Origin: Reticulitermes lucifugus | Taxonomy: Eukaryota; Arthropoda; Insecta; Blattodea; Rhinotermitidae | Length of the DNA stretch: 64,000 bases | Direction: 5' to 3' | Assembly: GCA_026260175.1 (NCBI GenBank) | Contig: JAKCWW010000087.1 | Coordinates: 93,556 to 157,555, forward strand | Part shown: one piece after another, positions 1-10,991 of the stretch | Numbering within the stretch: the first letter of the stretch is position 1 | How the letters are laid out: each line of letters begins with the position of its first letter | The notes under the pieces: model-generated | What the model was told of the DNA's origin: nothing | Database searches by the model: none | What the model saw: the letters and a program-made list of their open reading frames with translations, nothing else | Made by a program: the position numbers and the translations under genes

Positions 1-1149
1 GTGCTGAAAGATAAAGTTTTCTTTTGGTAGCGATATGTAGTGTGGAAGTTGATTACCGGGAAGTATACGTTACTGAAAGAAAAATTCATGTAACTGCTAA
101 CGTGTAAAGAACAATAAAAATTGGTCAAAATTATTACGGCCTAAGTTTTGACAATATAAGCGCAGAATTCTCAGAGCTGTTTACTTGTTACCGGAATCCG
201 ATTGTTATTAGTCGGGCTCAGAACTTGATTCTTAAGACCCCTACTCCGTGGAATTAGCTGCGGGCCTGAGCCCCTTGGAGGCCCATTGCGGCTTAAAGTG
301 AACCTGATGTACCGGCCACTGATGATACATGAATATGGAGCATTGCTAAAATGGTAATTGACAGAGGGAATTCGAAACATTCGGAGAAACTTACGGACTG
401 TGTTTTTTTTTAGATAGATTGAAAATATACAGATAGCCCGTGAAGTTCTTACCCATTTTGTTATTTTGCAAATCACGAACACGTTGTTTAGTAAATAAAT
501 TTTTTAAATGTTTTCTCACTTCTCTCCAGCATCCGAAGTAATGCTGCTATCGTACATTTATGTACGTTGATTAACAATTTTTTTCTGCGCGAAAAAAGGT
601 TACTATTATTTCAGTGAGTCAGACAGTCGCATTATGAACACTTGGAGCTTACCCGTGGGAAATTTCTACCTTGCCCGAGCAAGTGTTTGTTTCTCAAGGC
701 GTTTTTCCTTCTGTGGATTTATTTTTGTGTGTTTGGTTTATTTGTAAAGACGAGCTGAATACTAGTTAAGCAGAGGGTCTTGTTTTTGAGAGAACAAGTT
801 AGAAAGTGTAGGCGTAATTTAAGTATCTTGGAACTTTCATCCCTCTGTAAAACCAAACAACAGCGTCACGACTAATATGCAGTTCCTATAGCTTGATTAT
901 AGCACTGTTACTAGGATACAGATAAAGCAAGCTCTTTGCAGTACCTGATTTACGTTTTTATCAAACGGAATTGAAATGAAACTGAATCTTCATGTACTTC
1001 CCTAATTTGTTTACAGGTCCAAAGCGTGATAGGAAGTGCTCAATCTCGGATCAGAGGTGCGGAAGCTCATGTGCGCATAAATCATGCAGGCCATAGTGTA
1101 AAGGGTTATTTTAATCGTTTTATTTCACTACACTGCCAATTGTTAAAAT
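1..1149. other. No gene recognised
   Basis: AT-rich sequence with only short open frames. A 103-codon frame on the minus strand at 171-482 resembles no family I know and overlaps poly-T tracts. I see no repeat with clear ends. It is probably intergenic or intronic. Confidence 0.6.
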
Positions 1150-1347
1150 TGTATATCGGTGGTGATGAATGAGTCAATGGATATGGAACGTTGATGGAAT
1201 GATAGTGACAGGGGGAAAGCGAAATACTCCTAGTAAAACCTGTTTTATTGCCATTTTGTTCACCACAAGTCCCACATGGAGTGGCTTGAAATTGAATTCA
1301 AGCCTCCGCGTTGAGACGCCGGCATCTCATCGCCTGAGCCATGGTAG
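1150..1347 (-). mobile_element. tRNA-derived SINE, family C, diverged copy
   Basis: Read on the minus strand it starts at the family's conserved GCCATGGCTCAGGCG head near 1347 and runs through the CCACATGTGG-type and GTGGTGGACAAA-type blocks that also occur at 9651-9918, 18284-18432 and 38701-38860. The position of the pol III B box is degraded here (TTGAATTCAAG), so this is an old copy. The 3' tail seen in the full copy at 9.7 kb is missing. The family is defined only by comparison within this window. Confidence 0.65.
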
Positions 1348-1539
1348 GGCCCTGTAAAATGGTCGTTAAACTTTCCCGTTATAAACAACCAAATATGTAA
1401 TTTACGTATAACGGGAAATCGTGACGCGTTTCCGTAGCCATTGTTGCCTTGGAAACGTAAGAGTCAGTTTTTTTATTGTTGCGCTACATGTTGCTGTCAA
1501 CATTGAAAATACTATCATGGAAACACAACAATGAATCTT

Positions 1540-1815
1540 CTTTGTATTGCTAGGCAACACTGATTTTATGGCGACTTTTGTCGCCGGAATCAATCAAACG
1601 TATTCGTGTCTTCATGTAAAATGCGCGATACTTCTTTACGATTTTAATCAATTTTTCTCGACAGATTTTCGTAAAAGTTCCCGATATCAAATTTCACGAA
1701 AATCCCTCCAGTGGAGCCGAGTTGATACATGGGGATAGACATACGGACGGACGGAAAAACCTGACGAAGTTAATAGGCGTTCTTCGTGAGTAAGCGAACG
1801 CGCCTAAAAATCGAA
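1540..1815 (+). repeat. Dispersed repeat, family G
   Basis: This matches the downstream part of the element at 20945-21400: a block ending in CGACAGATTTTCG, then a block around ATATCAAATTTCACGAAAAT, then CCAGTGGAGC, then a GACGGACGG run and GCGAACGCGCCTAAAAAT. Its translation (for example FSTDFRKSSRYQISRKS) echoes a repeat I recall being mis-annotated as protein in arthropod assemblies. A second, more decayed echo of the CGACAGAT block follows at about 1818-1885. No transposase, terminal repeat or target duplication is visible, so the class is unknown. Confidence 0.6.
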
Positions 1816-1885
1816 AAAGCTCGACAGATGTTTCTTAAATTCTCCGGCATCAAATTTAACAAAAAATCCTTTAGCGATTCTCAAG

Positions 1886-2664
1886 TTTTGTCACCCAGAC
1901 CGGCTAACAGACACAGCTGTATATGTTATAGAGGATCAGCTTGGTTGCAAAGTGTTGAAAGAGTGTAGAAGGATTGCCACTGTAATTAGATTTGTTTCTA
2001 TGTTTCGGCTTCCCACCAACACATACCGTGCTTCTGTTATGTCCGTGTTAACGCTAAAGTCCTGTCCACTTCTTGTTAAGTACGTGCTGACACACACACT
2101 GTCACTGGCGTAAAGTAATGTGGCGATAAACACTGCAGTCAAATTGAACCCCATCTGTTTGTTGTTCTAACGACCCATCACTGTGCCTGTTAGATTTGAT
2201 AAACGTTGCTGCACTGTTTGGGCAGTGTGTTTACATGATAAGTTGGTTAGCTCTTGTAGAGGTTGGCCTGCAGCCACAGTGATAAGTTGCGAGTTGAAGA
2301 TAAGAAAGGCACCGTTATATTTGTCACGTTTTGTAGCGTTGATTATATATATATATATATGTAGAGAGAGAGAGAGAGAGAGAGTTGTAGCAATCTATTT
2401 TTGGCTAGTTTAGGTCTTTGAAACTTTTCAGCTCTGGTAACCTATCCTAATCCAGTAAAGGCACAAGTTACATCCATTATAAAACAACTGTCATTCACCA
2501 ATTAACTGGCATGTTAGTAAACACGTTAAAATATCCAGTCATAGACTGCTGTTTGCTGCAGCAGTGAGTGAGGATCTCGATACTGAAGTATCTACTCGTA
2601 AACATGTCATGTTTGCAATAACATGCTGAAGTGTGAGTGTTTGCTTTTAACCGACTGTGACAGT
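1886..2664. repeat. Non-genic stretch with (TA)n(GA)n microsatellite
   Basis: The only structure is a compound dinucleotide microsatellite, (TA)9 at 2343-2360 followed by (GA)n at about 2362-2384. The short frames on either strand look accidental. Confidence 0.8.
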
Positions 2665-2881
2665 GGTACTGTGAATGCACTCCGAGTTTCAAACACATCC
2701 ACAGACAAAGCCTGCATCTCATACGATTCTGATCTAGTGCCACCCATCTCCCATCCTCACCACTTATCTCCCTCAGATCTATCCTAATACGTATATCCTT
2801 CCATCTGCTTCTTGGTCTTGGAAGTAGACTTGTTTCAATATACTTAACCAGATTTTTCGTGGTTTCCCTCGGTTTGTCCAC
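2665..2881 (-). pseudogene. Non-LTR retrotransposon C-terminal tail fragment
   Basis: The minus-strand frame starting at 2881 contains RPRSRWKDIRIRIDLREI followed by DGRWVALDQNRMR. This matches the order GRPRxRWxDxIxxDLxEI...W..LAQDRxxWR that ends many insect LINE ORF2 proteins, and the same order is seen at 56829-57162. Only this C-terminal stretch is present; no reverse transcriptase or endonuclease motif lies upstream, so the copy is 5'-truncated as is usual for LINEs. The tail residues are altered (LDQNRMRC in place of LAQDRxxW), consistent with an old dead copy. The frame continues to 2495 without recognisable content, so I stop the feature where the similarity ends. Confidence 0.6.
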
Positions 2882-4819
2882 GCAAATGCCGAAACATTAC
2901 ACGTACTTCAAGTCATGTCTCGGTCCACAACCTTTTCAGTTCTCTATTCACAGTCACTGGGGTAGCGTGGTTGTTAGCAGGGTGTGAAAATTGGCAGGAA
3001 TTATAAGTAAAAGATATAAAGGATGATGTCCGTCATATTGAGGTGAAGAGGAAGCCAAACGTGTATTGGTGAGCTGTTGAGAAACTGGAAAGTATACAGC
3101 GGAGATTTAAATAAAATGGGTTTTTATGGGCGAGGAGGTAGCTTATAAGGAAATACTGAGAAGTGCTATTGACGCTCTAATTGTAGATCTAGGTATATAC
3201 TGAGAGGAAGGTAAACATAGCTGGTCTAGTAAGATAAAAAGTGTGAAAATAATACATTATTTCATAACGAAGTGGCTAACACCGTGACAACTCGGTGGTA
3301 ATCCCTAGATAGTGTAGATGGTTATTAAAATATTAGCGGACCAACTGATTTGCTTTGTAGACTTTTGTTCAAAGCATTTCTTCGACGCTCGCTAGTCCTA
3401 TATATAACCAGATTTGATATATACGGGAAATACACTTGTATATATCCTGCCATTGTATCAGAAGTGCAGTTCGACGCATAGCATATCTCTAACTGTATAA
3501 AATGCGACGTTTATTTAAATTATTTTTGACCTAATCAAAGTTAAAGTATTTATTTAAAATCTCCTCACAATTAAAATGGGTATATGATTGGCGAGTGTGG
3601 TACAGTAATAGATAAATACTCTGATAAACAGCTCCATTGGTTAGTCCTTCTTGAGTATTTATTTTTTTGATATAAAATAAATAAATTCCCCCCCCCTTTA
3701 TGAGATCCGAATTTTTATTGCGTGTTCAGAAGAACCCATCATTCACCCATATCTCGAGTCACATCGCCACACCTTCAGATCCAGTTAAATATTATCCTCC
3801 AATCTAAAATTATGACTCCAAAAAAAACGTGTATGTAATTACACTGGTGGATAATGGACACTGAAAATACGATATTTCCTTAAAGGTTAATGTTGAGGAA
3901 AGTACTGAGACTTGTTAATTTATCTCCATGATGCAAGGCACATTTTTCATTACAAATCAGCATTTAATATATGTACGATATCCTCTCTAATGTGAAGAAG
4001 AAGAGTACTTACTGCAGTTGAAACCTTAATATGTGTGTATTTGTCTGTTCTTATTGTACAGTAAAAGGATAATACAATCACACCGGCCCTGTTTTAGAAA
4101 TACAAAAAATATTACCAGTAAGACTGGGGTTAGATACATTTTGTAAACTGTATTCTGCAGAGAGTGTTCTGTGGCCCTCTTCTGCCGGGAGGGTTGGACG
4201 ACAGGGACTACAGTTGATGTGACAACATGCGACTTACATGCGGAGACTGAAGACTTGGCTATGTGCCATGTAATATTATTAGACGTGCGAAAACCACCGT
4301 CCTCTTCAAAATTCTTCGCATGAAAAAAGGGCTGTTTGGTACTGAACAGCGAAAACAAAGAACTTCATGATACTTTACGATACCCATCACAGCGTAAAAC
4401 ATTTTAGAAATGACTGTAATAAAATTCTTTTACGATATGAAATTTTAAGAGTTGTATATATAGCAATATAGTCACATAATCAAAATAAGTTCCCCTTTTC
4501 CTCGGGTTTTATAAAGTGGAAACAAAAGTTAAAGAAAGATTTAAAAAAAAAAGCAGTGAAACTTTTAAAGATATTGCCTCTGATTTTTCAGATTCTTCAA
4601 TACAGTCTTTGATTCGATGCGACGTTTTCTGTTGTGCAAAGTTTTGCAGCCTATAGCAAGTGAATTCTTAAGTTCAGATTTTAGATATTATGTCTGCAAC
4701 AAGTCACATTTCTTGTGCAGAACTTTCTCATTATTGAGAAGCAACAAATAGTCAGTTTATGCCTAAATCAGATAATTACGTATCTTATTCTGGTCTCTTA
4801 GGCTATGTCATCTTGTAGC
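2882..4819. other. No gene or repeat recognised
   Basis: AT-rich sequence with a short poly-C run near 3687-3695 and poly-A tracts near 3820 and 4540. The longest open frame (110 codons, minus strand, 4026-4358) matches nothing I know. Confidence 0.6.
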
Positions 4820-5060
4820 TTCCAAGGAGGGTAGCTACCTACCTGACTACGGGGCAATAAAACCATTGCGTCTTTACAATCTCGAAAACGTCAAATGTTT
4901 TCATTACTAGTCTGTTATTAGGCGCGTATGTATAGTCTTGAAAAGCGCCCATTAGCTTCGTCATGTCCGTCGCTGTCCCTATGTCCGCGTGTATCAGCGC
5001 AGCTCCCACTGGACCGTTTTCCACCAAATTTGATACTGGGGACTTTTATGAAAATCTGTC
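4820..5060 (-). repeat. Dispersed repeat, family G
   Basis: Read on the minus strand it carries the family's downstream blocks: CGACAGATTTTCATAAAAGT, CAAATTTGGTGGAAAA, CCAGTGGGAGCTGCGCTGA, the GGGACAGCGACGGACATGAC block and GAAGCTAATGGGCGCTTTTC. The translation DMTKLMGAFQDYTYAPNN matches the end of the family. This copy is diverged; its upstream half is not clear. Confidence 0.55.
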
Positions 5061-5881
5061 GAGGAGGGTCAGATTCAGTTAGAATGTGACAAAAATGTGG
5101 GGCACTTTGCGTGAAGGCCTAAGTACGATTTATTGTTGCCGGCGACATAAAGTTGCCATAAAACATTTTTTGCAACACTTATTGTTTTTAAATTGTTGAC
5201 AGTTCAACGATACACACAGATCGCAGTATTACGTTTCCATTCCAACACTGCTCAAGTGAACATTGGTAACTATTTATAAAGCGACGTGGCCTACAGTCCC
5301 AGAAAACGTGTGTATGTAAGTCGACTAAAACCAATTAATTATATCTTTGATATTTTAGTTGTTTTCAACGATCTTGAATTGCTAGATCTGCAAAGCCCAC
5401 AGCAGATTTAAGAGAATATAAATACATTTATTGAAATAAAGGAGAAATTTTATGCAAATTAACTTTCTACTTTGAATAGGGTTAATTAAGTTTCTACAGT
5501 GTGGAAAGTAATTTTGATTCGTATCATGACAGGATGTCAGAAAGCTACATTTCTGTGTTTAATGTTAAACTGACTTTTTGGCCGCTGTTCTAAGAACTTA
5601 ACCTTATTTTTTTTTGTCCATTTCATGTACTGCTGCTCCGTGACAGCAATTTGTATGTGATGCTGCTTCCCTGATCCATCACTTTTCTCCATCAATAATT
5701 ACATTCTAAAGCGTCTACTCTAAGTTGCCTCAGAGTTGTAGAGTGTCATTAATTAACTTACTTCGTTGCGAGAAGCCGAAGTAAGAAGGAGAATGGGAAG
5801 ACAATGTAGAAATTCAGAGTAGATAAGGCGGAATCGGTAAATCATTAATTACCGGCGCTGCTGCAGTAGGCCTGGTTTCTA
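5061..5881. other. No gene recognised
   Basis: AT-rich sequence with no repeat that I can pair elsewhere in the window and no long open frame. Confidence 0.55.
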
Positions 5882-6493
5882 ATGATATTTAAGTACAACA
5901 AACATATATGCTATTTGTATAGTTTCACAGAACATATAAATTTTGGAGTACATTTTCTCAAATATCAGTTTAAGAAAGAAACAAAGAGCAAAAAAGAAAG
6001 ATGCAGAGCAGCAAGGACAGAAATAAACAGAAGGACAAGTGGAAATGGAAGATATATAAACGACATAGAAACAAAGAAGGAAGAAAGAAACTGCCAAATC
6101 CATTTACGCAGTGTCCTGTGTTGGAGGCTGAAATCGATATCAGGAAATGTTTTACGACTTATGTTTCCTTTTTACGTAAACAATTATGGCCTCAGTTCTC
6201 GAAGTTTGCAGTCTGGTTATAGCATTTGTAAAAGAAAGTACATGGGCCTGCTACGTTCTTCTTTGTACGTTTGTGACGTACAGAATTTTAGAACGCGCGT
6301 CCCCATTTACTTGATTAAGGCTAGCAAAGTGAAAGAAGTGTATTCAAAATTGGTTTTCTTCACAGGTTTCTTGACTCTGAAGTCACTGCCTCTATCCGCA
6401 TCATTAATGAGGACCAGAAGTAAACATACCGACCTCACAAATCTAATTTTCCAATTTATTGATGCCAGTTACGTAAGGTTAATGGTAGAGTAA
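5882..6493 (+). other. Unrecognised 203-codon open reading frame, the longest in the window
   Basis: This is an uninterrupted frame from ATG to TAG. I do not recognise the product and see no domain, signal peptide or transmembrane pattern. The first 75 codons are very rich in Lys, Arg, Glu and Asn because the DNA at 5960-6110 is purine-rich, and a purine-rich strand avoids some stop codons by composition alone. Composition then changes to a mixed Leu/Ser/Tyr region. Open frames also run on the opposite strand (5879-6103) and in another frame (6001-6222), which argues for chance openness. There is no evident splice context, promoter or poly-A signal. It could be an old retroelement piece, but most likely it is not a gene. 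Confidence 0.15.
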
Positions 6494-6684
6494 GGTTTGT
6501 TAAGTGACAGCTGTGTTGTCATAAACAATATTCCGTACTCCTTCCAGTGAAGGAAGATGAGAGAAAGACAGAAAGAGGGATTGGTATTGAGATGTAAATG
6601 ATGGAAGACAGAAAGAACAGAAGTTGCATTTCATTTACTCTTTATGCTTTATTTCTGTCTCGATAAAACGTACTGCGTTGAAAA

Positions 6685-6800
6685 CTAAGTGGTCAGCAAG
6701 CCTGCCATCTTCTAAAAGGAGCCCAAGTTTGAGTCTCACTGCTGGTTGAAGCAAATCTTACCTTTCTTCAACTCGCACCCCCAACTGTAGAAAGGGGCGC
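6685..6800 (+). mobile_element. tRNA-like SINE relic
   Basis: AGTGGTCAGCAAGCCTGCC resembles a tRNA-type A-box region. It is followed at the expected distance by AAGTTTGAGTCTC in the B-box position, then by CTTACCTTTCTTC. No cloverleaf can be closed and no target duplication is seen, so I treat it as a decayed SINE head rather than a tRNA gene. Confidence 0.4.
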
Positions 6801-7389
6801 CAAGGTAATTGATTATGAGAGGTCGAAATGCGTCATTTAGGTCAAATAATGAAAGCACGGATTGCTGGGGCACAGGTCTGACCGATACTTACTCATGCGA
6901 ATAGGGAAGTAGGTGTCACTCGAAGGATGACATTTAATGAATCCATAAGAAATTATTATTGAAATTAATATGTTGCTGAATTACGCGGTCCAACGCTCAT
7001 ACGGAGATAGTTTGGTAAACTGTTATTACACTTACCGTAGCATCGGCTGTCAGCTGGTACTTGTCTGTATGTCTGCATTTTGTGGTGTGTCCTCGCTAAT
7101 GTTTATAAAATGCCTGCCTTTAGTAACGAGATTGACAACCCTCCTCAATATTAGTCTATAGCGCAGTGTTTCTCAGTTTTTTTTTTTTGCTTGTGGTCCA
7201 CCTCTGAGCTTGATTTATTTGTGGGGCCCCACCCCCACTCTTCGTAGACGCTGTTATTTATGAAAAGAAGTTACTTTATTTCCACATTGTTGATTTATGT
7301 ATTAGAATGCATTTATATTACTTTTATATGCAAGATTGTATTGTTTTCAAATATTTTGTATAGGCATAACATATTGTTTACTTCATTCA

Positions 7390-7893
7390 CGCTGTAGTCT
7401 GTAATACGACAGGTCCGTAGCCTCTTCCAAATCGAGTTCCCCACAGGGTGGATCTAGTGCTTCCTGTTTCAATTTCCAGTATCTTCTCTTTTCCTTAAGG
7501 TCATCCAATATCTGCTTACGCCTTCTTTCTCGTCTTCCCGTCACTTCTATCCTTTCCACTCACTGTCCTGCAATAACGTGTTTTACAAAGCAGTTCCTAC
7601 GCAATATGTGACCAATCCAGTTAGCCTTTCTTCTTTTTATTGTATGTAGGATATTCCTCTCCTCCTTGACTCAGTGTAATACTTCTTCATTTCTCACACG
7701 ATCGGTCCAACTGATCTGCATTCTTTTCCAGCACCACATTTCAAACATTCCAGGTATTTCTGATCTAGTTTCCGAAGTGTCCACGTTTGAGCACCATACA
7801 AAGCAATGCTCCAAATGTAGCACGTTACTAGTTTCTTCCTTAAATTTAAGTCCAGTTTGCTGGTGAAAAGAGTCTTCTTATTATACAAGTAAA
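7390..7893 (-). pseudogene. LINE reverse-transcriptase C-terminal region, frameshifted, inside the hAT element
   Basis: The minus strand encodes LRKKLVTCYIWSIALYGAQT, the thumb/post-RT segment of insect non-LTR retrotransposon ORF2. After a frame change it continues with WCWKRMQISWTDRVRNEEVL, then ERNILHTIKRRKANWIGHIL, then IEVTGRRERRRKQILDDLKE, and in another frame RFGRGYGPVVLQTT followed by a stop near 7390. The frame changes and an internal stop show that it is dead. Endonuclease and RT palm domains are absent, so it is 5'-truncated at about 7893. It interrupts the 3' flank of the hAT transposase relic, so it probably inserted after the hAT element. Confidence 0.85.
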
Positions 7894-7921
7894 AATATTC
7901 TGTTAATAATTGGCATTATAT

Positions 7922-8266
7922 TCAGTGTGTTCCTTGGGCCTGATGAACACTTGCAAGTTTTGAAATGTCCGGTTGCATTGTGGTCAGTGAAGAGCGAAGA
8001 TCATCTCTCTTCACAACATCAAGGCGGTTACGTACTTTTGACAGCCAATAAGTCACCCAACTGAAAAGAGATTCAACCAGATAAGATGTGGGGAAAGCAA
8101 TAAAGTACAACCTTGCTTTCTGTGCTGCAAGGGAGGCAGGGGAGAAGGGAACCTTTGATTCAATTTTAACCTTTATTGGCCAAAAGCTTCGCCCTTGTCC
8201 AGTTAAATGCAACTCCTTATGGACGAAAGGGGAAAATCTATCCCACTCAGGTGCGGGGATGTGCAT
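7922..8266 (-). pseudogene. hAT transposase C-terminal dimerisation region (relic)
   Basis: A 114-codon stretch without stops carries FPTSYLVESLFS, then KVRNRLDVVKRDDLRSSL, then MQPDISKL, and ends HQAQGTH before a stop. This order (FPTTYLxExxFS ... K.RNRL ... DLR.xL....P.I..L ... HQAQGSH) is the hAT-family C-terminal dimerisation region, closest in wording to ZBED5/Buster-type transposases. In the intact family this region holds the hAT dimerisation motif that follows the RNase-H-like DDE core. The zinc-finger BED domain and the catalytic residues are missing because the element is truncated a short way upstream. The methionine at 8266 is only the first ATG of an open stretch, not a real start. 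Confidence 0.8.
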
Positions 8267-8639
8267 TTAAAATGAAAGTAACTCCGGCCGTCAGCAGCTA
8301 CATTGGGATATACAGGCCGGAAGATAAAGAAAAAATTTGAATTTTTGTATTCAGGCAATGAAGATTTGATGGCCCATTCAAAAGTTCCTGTGACCTCCTA
8401 ATTTTCCATCATTCTCCTGTGGCCCCTTAGAAACTTGTTGTGACCCCCTGGGCGGCAATATGACCCACTTTGAGAACCATTGTTATAGCGACCTGCTGAT
8501 TATCAGTACGTCAGTACTCTGGTCTTCCGTCATATTAGTATTCAGCGTCCCTGAAATGACGTTCCTGACAAACGCGCCTTCGATGGTTATGATTGCTATG
8601 GCAACGACATAGGGCTTTCGACCTTCGGCTGACTAACCG

Positions 8640-8710
8640 TAGAGAATATCGCATAAGCCTCCTTCTCCTCCTCCTCCTTTTCCTCCTCATTTGCCTCCTC
8701 CTTTGTGCTT
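8640..8710 (+). repeat. (CTC)n-like polypyrimidine tract
   Basis: This is a degenerate run of CCTCCT/CTCCTC. Its complement gives the arginine-rich frame at 8535-8729, which is low complexity and not a protein. Confidence 0.75.
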
Positions 8711-8760
8711 GTTCACGGGCCATCGCCACTCCTTTCTCCGTCCTCCAACGGCTTAAGCTA

Positions 8761-9344
8761 CGTGGGTAAATATTAATTAAAATATCCCTGGGAATAAAGT
8801 TCCATCATAGTGAGACGCTGATAAAGGCACGTACAGTTTAGCGTCCGAACGTTGGTACCCCCAACCTACTCTAATTTAGGGCCCATTAAAATCGTCAAAC
8901 CGAAATTTGGTTTATTCCAAGCGTAACGGTTTCTCTGAACGAAAAACGTATCTGTTAACAATTCAATTGAAATAACTGAGGTTTGAAAAGTTACGACGTT
9001 TTCCCAATTTATGTTGAAGACGGCGGCACTGGGTGATACCTGCCGCTCTGGGTTTATCGAACGGCTATGTTAGGACATTTCCGTGTTCACATACACAAAA
9101 TCACGGCTTGCCTGCGATGTGAACCGTGGCTCACAGCTACAAACTACCTGTTACTAATTATCTTCACACGTGTATTGTTTTAAATAGATCCATGAAAATA
9201 ATCTAGTGTTGCCTAGCTGAGTGTATGTATATTATTTATGAAGTTTGTGACCTTGTCTGATTGACCTCATTATCATGAGCGTCGTCGATGTAGGGCTAAA
9301 CGTTCTGTCCTCTGCAACTCACTTGCTTTCAGATGGTCCTGTTG
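8761..9344. other. No gene recognised
   Basis: Sequence with only short frames and no repeat ends that I can identify. Confidence 0.5.
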
Positions 9345-9578
9345 TCTTCATCTTCTTCTTGGGCGGCCTGTGTCTATATTTCCATGAGGTTGATACTCTA
9401 GTGCTAGTATTGGTAAGCGGTTGTTTTCCATTGTGATTATGTGTTGAAGCCAATTTTGTTGGTAGTTTCTGATCTCATCTACTATATTGTCCTGATTTAG
9501 TTTGTTCCTAATGTCAACATTTTTTTGTGTCTGTCCCGTATTGTAAGGCCTAGGAGTTTTCTTAGAAAGCGCATTCAC
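9345..9578 (-). pseudogene. LINE ORF2 C-terminal tail fragment
   Basis: The minus-strand frame reads VDIRNKLNQDNIVDEIRNYQ, then QNWLQHIITMENNRLP, then ALEYQPHGNIDTGRPRRR. This matches the order I(R)EKL....(I)..I...NW..H(I/V)..M...R.P...L.Y.P.G....GRPR.RW that ends many insect LINE ORF2 proteins. The expected Trp after GRPRRR is a TGA stop here, so the copy is inactivated. Nothing recognisable lies upstream. It is a different LINE family from the one at 56.8 kb. Confidence 0.75.
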
Positions 9579-9650
9579 CTAATTACACAAATTAAAAGAT
9601 AAATTATCTGGAATATGTTTCACTCGTGTAGACGAGATATTTAGTTTTCT

Positions 9651-9918
9651 TTTTGTGGTGGACAGCAGAAGCTGCGGACACACCGCAGCCTTGAGGCTTA
9701 TTGTGCAACCCTGTGATGAAGATTATTTTTTTTTTCGTTTTTCCTTGTAATGGAGCACCGGTGGAATAAAACTAACAGGGGAAAACCGAAGTACTCGGGG
9801 AAAAAACTGTCACAGTGCCACTTTGTCCACCACAAATTCCACATGGACTGACCCTGCATCGAACCCGGGCCTCCGTGGTGAGAGGGCGACGACTAACCGC
9901 CTGAGCCATGGCACGGTC
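9651..9918 (-). mobile_element. SINE family C, full-length copy with target duplication
   Basis: The copy reads from 9918 down. The head GCCATGGCTCAGGCGG is followed by a B box GGTTCGATG, the GTGGTGGACAAAGTGGCAC block and a TTCCACCGGTGC block. A T-rich linker follows, then a 3' module containing GGGTTGCACAATAAGCC and GGCTGCGGTG. The flanks at 9635-9650 and 9919-9934 match at 15 of 16 bases (AGATATTTAG then T or G then TTTCT). This is the reference copy for family C. The same 3' module is cut by the window end at 63928-64000. Confidence 0.85.
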
Positions 9919-9934
9919 AGATATTTAGGTTTCT

Positions 9935-10752
9935 CGTAACGTCAAAATTTAGGTTTAAAACAGGTAGGGTGTTCAGACATGACACCACCATAGTCGAGGA
10001 ACTAAATTCATCTTTGCCGATCTTAAGCGAGGAGGTGTAAATTTATATCATTCAGATAGGCTGTTCTTACTCTCAGAAAGTTAAATAACACCTATAAGTC
10101 GTTTTTGCAGGCAGTGCAGCTTGCCTGTCAAGTTGGATCTCGCACATTCAAATGAAGGAGGAAGTGGATCCTCAGCAAACAACATGGCTTTAGCGCGTAC
10201 TTTTGTGTGAGGCGGAGAACTTGGTCATCGCAGACGGATTGAGTTACGCTTCAATTGTGTCATTCAGAACACGGGGTTAGAAAGGCAGGGATGAATGGAT
10301 GAATGAACTGAAACGGAAACAAAAGGAGGATAAAAAGGTGAAGGTGGAGAAGATCGCTTTTGCTGATAAACTTTTCATTTCCAAGCTCCTTTGTAGTCAG
10401 TGATTTGAATACCTGGAGAAAAGTTTCTGCCAGGTTTTAACGTATTTATCTCTGGATCTTAAATATGATGGTAACTGACATCGCCTTCTTAAGATACACC
10501 TTCCTGAATTGAGGCACTTATTTTATTCTTGGTAGTGCGAATGTTCATTATTAATGTTTCCAGCCCTTCGATATTAAGTATAATTTACACCTATACACCT
10601 TTTGCAGAATTAACGATGGTTTTGTAAAAGAACACTTCTAATAGAAGGAAGCAATTAAGGTCAAGGTGCAACGGTTGTAGGTTTGTAATCTTGTTGAACG
10701 TGGCTGCTTAGAGGAAGTAGGACAGGGAAGATAATTTAAAATTAACAGGCCT
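9935..10752. other. No gene recognised
   Basis: Only very short open frames and no repeat identified. Confidence 0.5.
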
Positions 10753-10765
10753 AATAAAAGGAGTG

Positions 10766-10978
10766 GCCGATCCCAGTGGCCGTGCGGTCTAAGGCGTGGG
10801 TCTGCGGCCGTTCGCTTACTAGGATTGNNNNNNNNNNNNNNNNNNNNNNNNNNNNNNNNNNNNNNNNNNNNNNNNNNNNNNNNNNNNNNNNNNNNNNNNN
10901 NNNNNNNNNNNNNNNNNNNGAAGCCTCGAAAAATGAGGCGGCCTAGGCCCCCAAGGGGCTGTCGAGCCATTGGGAAAA
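10766..10978 (+). mobile_element. tRNA-derived SINE, family A, with perfect 13-bp target duplication
   Basis: The head GCCGATCCCAGTGGCCGTGC contains the A-box-like GTGGCCGTGCGG. The B-box region falls in the run of N. The tail AGGCCCCCAAGGGGCTGTCG then GAGCCATTGGG and A-rich sequence matches the other family A copies. AATAAAAGGAGTG occurs exactly at 10753-10765 and 10979-10991, a clean target-site duplication. Compared with the ungapped copy at 44565, about 140 bp should sit where 92 N are shown. Confidence 0.9.
10828..10919. other. Assembly gap (92 N) inside SINE A
   Basis: A run of N. It replaces the middle of the SINE, including its B box. Confidence 0.99.
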
Positions 10979-10991
10979 AATAAAAGGAGTG

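Larger units (their letters stand above)
7156..8490 (-). mobile_element. Decayed hAT-superfamily DNA transposon with 8-bp target duplication
   Basis: The element runs from CAGTGTTTCTCAG at 7164 to TTGAGAACCATTG ending at 8482. These imperfect terminal inverted repeats match at 10 of 13 positions and have the CAGTG.TTCTCA form typical of Buster/Charlie-type hAT elements. The flanks CTATAGCG (7156-7163) and TTATAGCG (8483-8490) match at 7 of 8 bases, which fits the 8-bp duplication hAT elements make. Both ends then run into text about white-space-rich GGCCCC/GACCCCC sequence typical of such termini. Inside lies a transposase C-terminus on the minus strand (7922-8266) and a LINE 3' end (7390-7893). 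Only about 220 bp separates the C-terminal piece from the promoter-side end, so the N-terminal and catalytic parts have been deleted. It is non-functional. Confidence 0.8.

Noticed and set aside
8535-8729. Arginine-rich frame as a nucleic-acid-binding peptide
   Set aside because: It is the complement of a (CTC)n tract; low complexity only.
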